DNA from: Chthonomonadaceae bacterium
GTDB taxonomy: Bacteria; Armatimonadota; Chthonomonadetes; Chthonomonadales; Chthonomonadaceae
Assembly: GCA_025054835.1 (NCBI GenBank)
Contig: JANWZQ010000010.1
Span: forward strand, 1 to 64,000
Direction of reading: 5' to 3'
DNA: 64,000 nucleotides
The position numbers and the translations under genes are program-made. The stretch's first letter is position 1; each line of letters begins with the position of its first letter. Shown here piece after piece: positions 37,065 through 44,838 of this stretch. The notes beneath the pieces were generated by a model. It was not told the origin of the DNA, did no database searches, and worked only from the letters and a program-made list of their open reading frames with translations.

Positions 37065-38377
37065 GTCACTCCTGTCTCTCCTGTCACCCTATGCGGCAAA
37101 GAGATCGAAACCTCCCCGCGTACCGGGCAGGCGGCATAGCAGCGAGCGCAGGACAGACACGCGCCGGGGTCCGCCTCATACTCGGTGCGCCGACGCCGCA
37201 TGGCCAGCAGGATCAATCTACCGCCGACTACCAGACCGAACCATCCACCCAGCAACGTGGCGCCGATTCCGAAACGCCGGCGAACGGCCAGGGCTTCTCG
37301 ATAGAGCTCTGCTGGCGGACGGCCAGAGTTCCAGAAACCTTCGCTCGCTTCTGTCGTCTGCCACAGCTGCCCCTGCTCCTCCAGCCATACCCGCTCCGCC
37401 AGAGCGATCACCCGGTTCTGCCGGGCCAGCGCCGGGCTGGCCAGATGCCCCAGCGCACTGAACCCGATGACCAGTAGTGGTAGCAGCAGGATCAACACTG
37501 CCAGCCGCCTCCGACCGACCGGTCGGGGCTCCAAGTCCGCATTCGGCGTCACCGGGCGGATCGCGCCGAACGGACAGGCATCTGCGCATAGATGGCACTG
37601 CACACACGCAGACGGCGCGATCCGGACACGCCAGCGCGCAACCCCGGAGCAGGCGCGCAGCAACACACCGTACGGGCAGAGAAAGCGGCAGAAGGGCCGG
37701 CCAACTACCGTGGAGAGCAGTAACAGGGCTGCCCCGAACGCCATCACCGTTGCTGGCCCGCCGAACCGGAAAAAGCCCACAAACGGGTCGTACTGGCAGA
37801 AAAGGAAGCTGGTCCCGGTGGCCGCCATCAGAAGGCCGGCCCCCAGATACAGGTAAGGGATCAGGCTCAATCCCTGCTCAAGAAAAGCCGGCAAGCGACG
37901 CGAGCGGATCAGGACAAGGTCCTGCAACGCCCCCAGCGGGCATGCAGCGGCGCAGAACACGCGCCCGAAGAACAGGGCGAACACCAGGGGCAGCAGAAAG
38001 AACAGTCCCACGCTCCACGGCAGCACGTATCCCGGCTCCACCAGCGCCAGCGCTACGTTCTGTACTGCTCCAATCGAACACACGCACCCCAGACGATAGA
38101 ACCCGAAGTAGAGCAGACTGAACACAGCCAGAACCCGAACGCCGGCTCGCGATCGTGCCCCCAGCAGAAACCACGCGGTGAGCGACAGCACTGCCAGCAG
38201 GACGAGCAGATCCACGACAGTGAACACTTCCGCCCGGGGCATCGGAGCGTTCAACGGAGGCAACGCGTACCCGGAGCGGAACTCGGGCGGCGGTTGCCGC
38301 TGCTGCTCCTGCGCCCACGCCGGCACTACCGGGAACATTCCGACCAGGATCCAGATGGCTTCGCTGTAACGTCGCAT
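37052..38377 (-). CDS. NosR/NapH-like polytopic membrane iron-sulfur protein
   Basis: 441 residues with a signal-like N-terminus. Hydrophobic helices surround two CxxxCP sites, FCAAACPLGALQ (Cys142, 146) and FCRFLCPYGVLL (Cys230, 234), the hallmark of NosR, NapH and CcoG proteins. A [4Fe-4S] motif CVQCHLCADACP (258-268) follows, and a second, CLSCARCYAACPV, lies near the C-terminus. A GCVCS pair (Cys98, 100) is unusual. The periplasmic FMN-binding domain of true NosR is absent. It should carry electrons across or along the membrane to or from the Tat ferredoxin encoded one base upstream. Confidence 0.88.
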   Translation of the reverse strand: MRRYSEAIWILVGMFPVVPAWAQEQQRQPPPEFRSGYALPPLNAPMPRAEVFTVVDLLVLLAVLSLTAWFLLGARSRAGVRVLAVFSLLYFGFYRLGCVCSIGAVQNVALALVEPGYVLPWSVGLFFLLPLVFALFFGRVFCAAACPLGALQDLVLIRSRRLPAFLEQGLSLIPYLYLGAGLLMAATGTSFLFCQYDPFVGFFRFGGPATVMAFGAALLLLSTVVGRPFCRFLCPYGVLLRACSGVARWRVRIAPSACVQCHLCADACPFGAIRPVTPNADLEPRPVGRRRLAVLILLLPLLVIGFSALGHLASPALARQNRVIALAERVWLEEQGQLWQTTEASEGFWNSGRPPAELYREALAVRRRFGIGATLLGGWFGLVVGGRLILLAMRRRRTEYEADPGACLSCARCYAACPVRGEVSISLPHRVTGETGVTWSR

Positions 38378-38378
38378 C

Positions 38379-38942
38379 TCAGCGCCGCACCTCGGTCTTC
38401 ATACGATAGGGTTGTGAGACTGGCACGCGCTCCACGGCGCCCACCGGGCAGGCCAGAGCAATGGCGCATTGATTGCATCGGGCGCACAGATCCTGCCGGA
38501 TCTGCAGGAACAATGAGCCGTTACCGAAGGCATTGCATCCCTTCACGCAACGGGCACACCCGATGCACAGATCCTCGTCAATCGTCATCTCGAAGTAAGG
38601 ATCCTCTACAAAGGCCCGGCGGATCGCGTCCGTCGGACACCGGTTGTTCTCCGCAGTAGTCTCGTTGCCGCTCCGTTGATCCCGGAACAATCCGAAGCAG
38701 AGCCGGCAGTAGCCACAACTGACGTGCGCATGCAAGCACTTGACCGCCGATGGCGTGAGCACACATGCGGTAGCGCACCGCCCGCACTGAATGCACTTGA
38801 GCGGGTCGATCTGCCAGACCGTAGCCTCCGCCCGGCGCGTCACCAGACTGCCTGCAGCCATGCTGGCCGCGATCAGTCCTGCGGTCCGCGCCCCTTCCGC
38901 GAGAAACTCTCTTCGACTTTTGAGACCGCCCTTGTCCGCCAT
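38379..38942 (-). CDS. Tat-exported polyferredoxin, NapG-like
   Basis: 187 residues. Twin-arginine signal SRREFLAEGARTAGLIAASM. Four Cys clusters: Cys50-60 (CIQCGRCATAC), Cys69-82 with CGYCRLC and Cys102, Cys126-136 (CIGCARCVKGC) and Cys153-165 (CARCNQCAIALACP), enough for about four [4Fe-4S] centres. NapG-type partner of the NosR/NapH-like membrane protein, whose gene begins one base downstream. Its own start lies inside the end of the small Tat gene. Confidence 0.9.
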   Translation of the reverse strand: MADKGGLKSRREFLAEGARTAGLIAASMAAGSLVTRRAEATVWQIDPLKCIQCGRCATACVLTPSAVKCLHAHVSCGYCRLCFGLFRDQRSGNETTAENNRCPTDAIRRAFVEDPYFEMTIDEDLCIGCARCVKGCNAFGNGSLFLQIRQDLCARCNQCAIALACPVGAVERVPVSQPYRMKTEVRR

Positions 38943-39112
38943 AGCGCTACCTCACAACGGGAAGCCACCGGGCAATGCGGGCAGAAGGAGGCACGTGCAC
39001 AGGCCTCCGTACGGCGCGTCGCGAGGGCCCCGATGCCCGCCATGCCCGCCATTGCCATGGCCGCACGCCCGATGTCCGCCAGCCACTCCCTGCGCGTTCG
39101 TGTTCCTGTCAT
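38873..39112 (-). CDS. Tiny Tat-signal protein with four cysteines
   Basis: 79 residues from ATG 39112. TRRE-type twin-arginine signal (RTRREWLADIGRAAMAMAGM) followed by a short mature part with Cys38, Cys44, Cys47 and Cys53 (CPHCPVASRC). The start overlaps the stop of the NHL gene as ATGA, and the last 70 bases overlap the polyferredoxin gene in another frame. The coupling, the Tat signal and a spaced Cys set argue for a real gene. Role unknown; a metal-binding accessory to the exported FeS proteins is a guess. Confidence 0.62.
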   Translation of the reverse strand: MTGTRTRREWLADIGRAAMAMAGMAGIGALATRRTEACARASFCPHCPVASRCEVALWRTRAVSKVEESFSRKGRGPQD

Positions 39113-40116
39113 GCAGCCCTGCCTCCCGCAGGAATGAACACCCGGACGCATGCGGACTTCGCGTCCAGAACAGAGATAGAACCATCCCGACCAGCTGCCA
39201 GATCCAGCCCCAGCGTATGGCTCGGGAACACCTCCGGTGGGGCCACCACGCTCTCAAACACGCCCTGCGCGGAGTAGACCTTGACCCGGGGGATCCCCTT
39301 CTCGCAGGTCACGAAGCGCCCGTCGGGCAGCAGTGCGAAGTCCGTCGGGTTACAGCATCCGCAGAATGCGTCCAGAGAGCTGCCGGGACGGCCCCACGCG
39401 CTCACAAAGCGCCCTTCCGGCGTGTGCGTTTCAATGCGATGCTGCCCCGGGTTGGAGACCAGCACCTGCCCGTCCGGGGCAATCACCACATCCAGATGCG
39501 GACTCGGCAGGATCAGACCGGAGTAGCCACGCGTGTCATCACGCGCACCGATGCGCGATCGCACCCGGCCCTCCAGATCGCAACGCAACACGACCCGACT
39601 GCCTGCGTCCGCCACGTAGACCTCCCTGTCACCCACGGCGATCGCCGTCAGCAAACTGCGTTCGGCATGCGGATCCCAGAGAGCGACGCGGTGTCCCTGC
39701 GGCGTGTACACACCGACCCGATCGGTCAACCCCAGGTAGAGCAGCCCGTCTGGTGCGCAGGTCACACAGGTTGGCTCGGCATCCAGAGAATAACTCTCCC
39801 GAAGGCTTCCGTCCGGAGCCAATCGCACCAGCAGACGGTCCCCTACAGCATAGAGGCCGCCGTCGGGCGCCAGCGCAATGCCACGCGGCTCCTGCAATCG
39901 GAGGAACCATTGCGCTACCTGCCGGTAGCCGATACGCTCCGGCGGCACCCTTCGCAACGACTCGTACTCCGTATCCAGCGCGGCGTTGGGTGCCGGGCGG
40001 TTCGGTGTGCACCCTGCCAGAGCTCCCGTCACTACCGAGGAGAGAGACAGAAACGCGCTGGAAAGAAAGCGACGACGTGGCTCGCCATGGATCACAGCGT
40101 TCTTCCCCTCGCTCAT
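39109..40116 (-). CDS. Tat lipoprotein with NHL-type beta-propeller
   Basis: 335 residues, ATG 40116 with GGGAGGTGAT upstream inside the end of the preceding gene. Signal PRRRFLSSAFLSLSSV ends in the lipobox LAGC, so a Tat-exported lipoprotein is expected. Repeats of NHL type: PRGIALAPDGGLYAVGDR, TCVTCAPDGLLYLGLTD, AIAVGDREVYVADAGS, DVVIAPDGQVLVSNPGQHRI. The insert FCGCCNPTDFALLPDG contains three close cysteines, odd for this fold and possibly metal-binding. Translationally coupled to the tiny Tat protein. Confidence 0.85.
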   Translation of the reverse strand: MSEGKNAVIHGEPRRRFLSSAFLSLSSVVTGALAGCTPNRPAPNAALDTEYESLRRVPPERIGYRQVAQWFLRLQEPRGIALAPDGGLYAVGDRLLVRLAPDGSLRESYSLDAEPTCVTCAPDGLLYLGLTDRVGVYTPQGHRVALWDPHAERSLLTAIAVGDREVYVADAGSRVVLRCDLEGRVRSRIGARDDTRGYSGLILPSPHLDVVIAPDGQVLVSNPGQHRIETHTPEGRFVSAWGRPGSSLDAFCGCCNPTDFALLPDGRFVTCEKGIPRVKVYSAQGVFESVVAPPEVFPSHTLGLDLAAGRDGSISVLDAKSACVRVFIPAGGRAA

Positions 40117-40120
40117 ATCA

Positions 40121-41578
40121 TCACCTCCCGGACGCGCCCGGACGCGTCACATCCAGACAGATCAGGTGAGTGTAGTCGCGGGCCAGCAGGCGCCCCCCTG
40201 CCAGCGCCAGAGGCCCCCAGCACTCATGCCCCTCCAGAACCTGCGCCCTTGCCAGAGGGCGGAAGCCGGCCGGAGTCGCCTCCGCAACTGTCAGCAATCC
40301 TCGATCATTGAGCGCAAAGAGCAGGCCGTCTGCGATGAGAAATGGGCCCAGACCGAACCGATGCGCCGGCCCGCTGGACCAGACCCGCCGCCCCTGCAGA
40401 TCCAGACAGACCATCTGTCCCCCTGTGGTGATCCCGTACAGATATCCCCGGTAGAAAATGGGGGTCTGCTGCTCCGATCCGAAGACAGAGGCCGGCAAAC
40501 GGAAGAGAGTCTCCACACGAAACTCTTTGCCCTCACGACGCACCTGTAGCATCAGGCTCCCGGCGTTGTATCCCCCGGTCAGAAAGATACGTCCCTCGCC
40601 AGCGTCTACAGGGGTTGGTACCGTGGCCGTGTCGATCTTCCATTCCGTCGTCTGCCAGAGGATCCGTCCGTCCTCCGCAGCGACCCCTGCGACCCCACCG
40701 CTCCCGCAGTAGACGTACATCTTCTGCCCTCCGACGACAACGGGTAGAATCGAGGAATGGGTCATCTGCCATCGCCCGGGGTTGGGCGACTTCCAGAGCA
40801 CCCGGCCGGTAGCGAGCTCCACCGCGATCAACAGGGCGGAACCACCCGGCGCCAGGATCACCCGATCGCCGTCGATCAACGGGCACTGCCCCGCGTACCA
40901 CTCCGGAACCACCGTCCCGTATGTGCGCACCAGATCGATCTGCCAGACGGTCCGGCCGGTACGCGCATCCGCACAGAGCACATGGCATTTGGGTCCGAGA
41001 GACACCACGTACCCCCGATCCACCGCCGGCACTGTTCGGGACATACCGTGATTGCGCCGAACCTCCACAGGATAGGCGTTGCGCCACAACTCGGAGCCGT
41101 CAACCAGCGAGAAGCAGCGCAGCGTGTCCGCCTGTGCCTGCGCGTCGTAATCCAGCACGTAAACCCGGCCATCACGCACAGCAGGGCCGGCATATCCTTC
41201 CCCCAGTTGCACGGACCAGAGACGGCGGGGCCCGGACGCGTCCCATGTGCGCGCCAGAGGCACATCCTCGGTGCTGACGTTATCGCGATGCACACCTCGA
41301 AAGCCGGGCCACAGACCTGCTACGGGAGAGAAAACCGGAGTGGTAGTGAGAAGAGAGGTAGTGGTCGCAGTCACAGCAGGGGTAGATGTGGACGCTGCCG
41401 GCGCGGTCACGGTCTGTGGCACCGATGGCGCCGGTGCTACAACCGGCGGCGAGAAGCCCGGGTCGCGTTCTGGCAGGAGAGGCGTAGCGAGGTAGCCGTA
41501 CACCCAGAGGGCGCAGAGCGCGACGCCAATCGCGGCGGCACCCGCCGGGATCCCGGTTCCGATCAAGCGCGGCAACAT
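40121..41578 (-). CDS. PQQ-type beta-propeller protein with N-terminal membrane anchor
   Basis: 485 residues from ATG 41578 (GGAGGG and AGAGGG upstream). One N-terminal helix (GAAAIGVALCALWVYGYLAT), a Pro/Thr/Ser linker, then BamB/PQQ-like propeller blades (RRLWSVQLGEGYAGPAVRDG, DARTGRTVWQIDLVRT, ELATGRVLWKSPNPG, EDGRILWQTTEW). Probably the first gene of the redox operon. A weak TACACT (minus strand, 41629-41634) is the only -10-like element I see before it. Confidence 0.83.
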   Translation of the reverse strand: MLPRLIGTGIPAGAAAIGVALCALWVYGYLATPLLPERDPGFSPPVVAPAPSVPQTVTAPAASTSTPAVTATTTSLLTTTPVFSPVAGLWPGFRGVHRDNVSTEDVPLARTWDASGPRRLWSVQLGEGYAGPAVRDGRVYVLDYDAQAQADTLRCFSLVDGSELWRNAYPVEVRRNHGMSRTVPAVDRGYVVSLGPKCHVLCADARTGRTVWQIDLVRTYGTVVPEWYAGQCPLIDGDRVILAPGGSALLIAVELATGRVLWKSPNPGRWQMTHSSILPVVVGGQKMYVYCGSGGVAGVAAEDGRILWQTTEWKIDTATVPTPVDAGEGRIFLTGGYNAGSLMLQVRREGKEFRVETLFRLPASVFGSEQQTPIFYRGYLYGITTGGQMVCLDLQGRRVWSSGPAHRFGLGPFLIADGLLFALNDRGLLTVAEATPAGFRPLARAQVLEGHECWGPLALAGGRLLARDYTHLICLDVTRPGASGR

Positions 41579-41721
41579 CCCTCTGTCCCTCCAGAACCGC
41601 TGTGTGCAAGCAGCCTTCTGATAGGGACAGTGTACAGCGTGCGCCACCCGGGGCGCATCCGCGTTCCGGCGGATTTCACTCCCGGGTGGCCCGCGTGTTC
41701 CGGGTAAGATTCCAGAACCAG

Positions 41722-43071
41722 CTACAGGGTGTTGATCCCCTGCACGATGTCACCCTTGCCATTCAATTCCACCTGGTACCGGTAGCGCGGATGAGAACCG
41801 GTCTGGTTGCCCTTGTCCATGGGTCGCCCGCCATCGTCCTGTCGATCCGGCCCGATGCTGTAGAGCCGGTAACTCTCCCCGACACGCCGGTACACCAGAG
41901 AGCCGGCTCCGAAGGGATCCGCAGGCACCTGCGACAGGTACCCGGGCACGAGCTCCTGCAATTCCCGCGGGTACGCTCCCCGCTCCTGCTTGAAGGCGCG
42001 CAGGGCGAGTGCGGTCAGCAACAGGGTGTTCTGCGCCTGATTGTTCAGAAATTGGAACTGCACCGAGGCCGGTGCAGGAACCAGCGCGGAGACCAGAGGC
42101 TCCTGCGGGATTGCAGGAAACGCCCCCTGTGCGATGTAGGGCTTGCGTGCCGTCGCGATGCAGGCATCCATGAATTCCGTGTATCGCCGCATCAGGCGCT
42201 CGTTGGAGTAGAAGTGCAACCGCAGGCAGGTCACGATGCTATCCAGCTCCAACCGACTGGCCTCGTCACCCGGGTAGGTCCATTGAGAAAGCGGGTTCTG
42301 CTTCAGACGCCAGAAGGGATCCTGAAAGAAGTGGGCCATGCCGGCCTGCCCGGCCCACTTCTCTTCCTGCAAGGTGTCCGCGATGGGCACAGTGCGGGCA
42401 AGGACGCGTTCCAGGCGCGCCACAGCCCGGCGCGCCTCTTCCGCGCTCAGGTGATCCACAGCCTGCCATGCTGCCGCGCGCCCGAGGCTTTCACAGGAAA
42501 TGCCCACCAGATGCGTGATGAGCACGCCCCCCCGCGGGATCGTTGCGCCCAGCTCCACGGCATCCAGACAGCTATCCAGCGAACGGGCCCATGCGCCCCG
42601 TGCCGCATACTCTTGCGCCTCCAGCACACAGAGCTGGGCCAGATCGCGGAACGAGACCAGGTAGGGAAACATCGTATCCCAGGAACGCACAGGAGGATGG
42701 AGGTACTCCTTGCCGAAGCTCTGCCGCATCAACTCCAGCGCGGCCGCATTCTTCGCAACCAGCGAAGCCCTGAGGTTATTGGTGTCCCGGTCCTGCGGCA
42801 CGCCGGTCAGCGCGCGCTTCTGAAGCAGGTGATACAGGTTATTGATCTCCCGATGTTCCTGCACACGCTTGCCAGCCAGCACCAGCGTGTCGAAGGCGTT
42901 GGGCACGGGCATCCGGGGTTCCGGCACTGTGACGCGCGGCACATGCGTGAGATTGTGCCAGGCCAGCAGTCCGGTCAGCGCTAGAAAGCCGAGCACAGGC
43001 ACGAAACCGGGCGTCCTGCGAGAACACCTCGTGCGGCCCGCTCCCATCGATGACGTTGCAGCGTACTCCAT
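41722..43071 (-). CDS. Membrane-anchored hypothetical protein with pseudopilin-like C-terminus
   Basis: 449 residues, ATG 43071 preceded by GGGGAGG. One N-terminal helix (FVPVLGFLALTGLLAW). The central 300 residues are mostly helical with no motif I know. The last 100 (TLLLTALALRAFKQERGAYP, ELQELVPGYLSQVPADPFGAG, YRLYSIGPDRQDDGG) match the C-terminal half of GspG-type pseudopilins, including the calcium-loop-like GPDxxDDGG. It may be a fusion of an unknown helical domain with a pseudopilin-derived module. 143 bases upstream of the redox operon on the same strand. Confidence 0.75.
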   Translation of the reverse strand: MEYAATSSMGAGRTRCSRRTPGFVPVLGFLALTGLLAWHNLTHVPRVTVPEPRMPVPNAFDTLVLAGKRVQEHREINNLYHLLQKRALTGVPQDRDTNNLRASLVAKNAAALELMRQSFGKEYLHPPVRSWDTMFPYLVSFRDLAQLCVLEAQEYAARGAWARSLDSCLDAVELGATIPRGGVLITHLVGISCESLGRAAAWQAVDHLSAEEARRAVARLERVLARTVPIADTLQEEKWAGQAGMAHFFQDPFWRLKQNPLSQWTYPGDEASRLELDSIVTCLRLHFYSNERLMRRYTEFMDACIATARKPYIAQGAFPAIPQEPLVSALVPAPASVQFQFLNNQAQNTLLLTALALRAFKQERGAYPRELQELVPGYLSQVPADPFGAGSLVYRRVGESYRLYSIGPDRQDDGGRPMDKGNQTGSHPRYRYQVELNGKGDIVQGINTL

Positions 43072-43435
43072 CGCAGACCTCCCCTCGCTTCCTCACCCGC
43101 AACAGAGGAAGCACAGACCACAGGCCAGCAGGTTATAAACACCGGCCAGCTCCTCCGGGCGTAACCGGAAAGCCGGGCACAATCCGCCGGTTAGCGGATG
43201 CACTCCACAGCCCTGATTTTTACAATACGTATAAGCACAATCGCATCACGCGTCCGGGCGTCAGAGCGCCTGACAGGGCCGGGAACCATGCCCGTCTCCC
43301 GATACTTCACATAGAAAGACGTAGCAGGTGCACTGGCAGGTTCGTCTCCTTGCCCCGAAAACCCTGCCGTGCCGCTTCCGTTTCTGCAGCCCCGGGCAGA
43401 GTAATTCATTGACATCCCACATCAAGGAGACGCCA
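43072..43435 (+). other. 364-base divergent intergenic region
   Basis: It lies between the leftward helical/pseudopilin gene and the rightward protease gene. An A/T-rich stretch ATTTTTACAATACGTATAAG (43217-43236) offers TACAAT or TATAAG as -10 elements, but no -35 at 16-18 bases fits. No hairpin terminator or RNA gene recognised. Confidence 0.4.
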
Positions 43436-44752
43436 ATGCGAACCCGAACGTTGCTACCCCTTGTTCTGAGCGCACTTTTTGTCGGACAGGTGCCCCTGCA
43501 GGCCACTGCAGACGATCCCGCGCAGGCGCAGAATGCCGCTACTCCCCGTACTCTGTCCGCCAGAGAAGTGTTCGCAACCTGGAAAGACAGTGTTTTCACC
43601 ATCAAAACCAGCAGCAGCATTGGTACGGGCTTTGCCTTTGGAGCTGGCATCCTCACCTGCCACCATGTGATCAAAGACGCCAGTGAAGTGAGCGCCATGA
43701 GCAGCAATCGCCCCGAGAAGCGCCTGGAGCGCGTCATTGCACTGGACGAGAAGGTAGACGCAGCCTACTTCTTCTGCCCGGACACCGGCGCAAAGCCTGT
43801 GGAAGTCGGTGATGAGGAGAATCTCTCCGTGGGAGATCCACTCTATGTGATCGGCAGCCCGCAGGGACTCGAGCACACGCTCACGGAAGGCATCCTCTCC
43901 GCAAAGAGAACGATCGGCAATCTGGTGTACTACCAACTCTCGGCAGCCATCTCGCCCGGCAGCAGCGGAAGCCCGGTCTTCGACAAGCATGGGAAGGTGG
44001 TCGGCATGGTGATAGGCACCATAAAAGACGCGCAGCAGCTCAACTTCGCCATCAGTCTGGCCAGCATCAGAAACACCATGCAACCGGGCTTTGACCTGAA
44101 GACCGTCCTGCGCCCTGCCGCAACGGACTCTAACGGGAACTCACTCCCGTCTCCATCCACTGCCCAGAAAGCCTCTGTTCTTTGGATTCTGGAACTTGTA
44201 GCACGCTCCTCGGACCCCAATCGAGTACGGCTCGGTCAGGCACCCGATTTTTCTGTCCGTATTGTGCTCAATGATGTAGCTAGGGCCCTCGTGTCCGAGG
44301 AGACTGTTCGAGGATGGGTGCTGGCCGAACTGGCGCGCTCGGCACCCGCTGCCAAGGTGCTGACGCAGGCAGAACGAGAAGCTGCCGAGAAACGGTTGGT
44401 AGAAGGATTCAAGGCATTTTTAGCAAACCCCGTTGGAGACCCCATCCTGTTTATGGAAACGTTTATGGAAACCTGGATGGCAGCCTTTGACCAATACTCT
44501 CGCACCCTCTCAGTGTTTATAAGCAGCATGCGCGATGAGACCACAGGAACGATTTTCTGGGATGTGCAAGTGTGTTTCGAGCGGTCCGCTATTCTCGTCA
44601 GCGGGATTGCCGAGTTGACCGGGTGGGAGTCAGGGTCCCTCGGATACTTCGGCGCAGCGCACAATCCTCAGGACGTTCTGCGAAGAGCAGTTACAGGGCA
44701 GGTCCAGAAGTTCTGTGATAGTTGGGTGGTCGCCAACAGGAAAACCAGATGA
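43436..44752 (+). CDS. Secreted trypsin-like serine protease (HtrA-type fold) with unknown C-terminal domain
   Basis: 438 residues from ATG 43436 (AAGGAGA upstream), signal peptide MRTRTLLPLVLSALFVGQVP. Protease core 45-230: His77 (TCHHVI), Asp108 (EKVDAAYF) and Ser177 (PGSSGSPVF), with VGDPLYVIGSPQGLEHTLTEG as in DegP-like enzymes. There is no PDZ domain. The C-terminal 200 residues are unrelated to anything I recognise and have a lower GC content than the surroundings. Catalytic triad complete, so activity is expected in the envelope. Confidence 0.87.
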   Translation: MRTRTLLPLVLSALFVGQVPLQATADDPAQAQNAATPRTLSAREVFATWKDSVFTIKTSSSIGTGFAFGAGILTCHHVIKDASEVSAMSSNRPEKRLERVIALDEKVDAAYFFCPDTGAKPVEVGDEENLSVGDPLYVIGSPQGLEHTLTEGILSAKRTIGNLVYYQLSAAISPGSSGSPVFDKHGKVVGMVIGTIKDAQQLNFAISLASIRNTMQPGFDLKTVLRPAATDSNGNSLPSPSTAQKASVLWILELVARSSDPNRVRLGQAPDFSVRIVLNDVARALVSEETVRGWVLAELARSAPAAKVLTQAEREAAEKRLVEGFKAFLANPVGDPILFMETFMETWMAAFDQYSRTLSVFISSMRDETTGTIFWDVQVCFERSAILVSGIAELTGWESGSLGYFGAAHNPQDVLRRAVTGQVQKFCDSWVVANRKTR

Positions 44753-44806
44753 GAGGAGCATAGCCCCGCTCTGCGCTCTCTGTGCACGCTCCCCACTCGG
44801 CGTACC

Positions 44807-44838
44807 AGCGGTCGGAATGAATGCCCGTTCCGACCGCT
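44807..44838. terminator. Bidirectional hairpin between convergent genes
   Basis: Perfect 11-pair inverted repeat AGCGGTCGGAA / TTCCGACCGCT with a 10-base loop. It sits between the protease gene and the convergent M20 peptidase gene, whose stop codon it overlaps. No T run follows on either strand, so it may act as a folding barrier more than a terminator. Confidence 0.5.

Noticed and set aside
44807-44838. Strong intrinsic terminator
   Set aside because: The stem is perfect but has no T run on either strand, so it is listed only as a convergent-gene hairpin.
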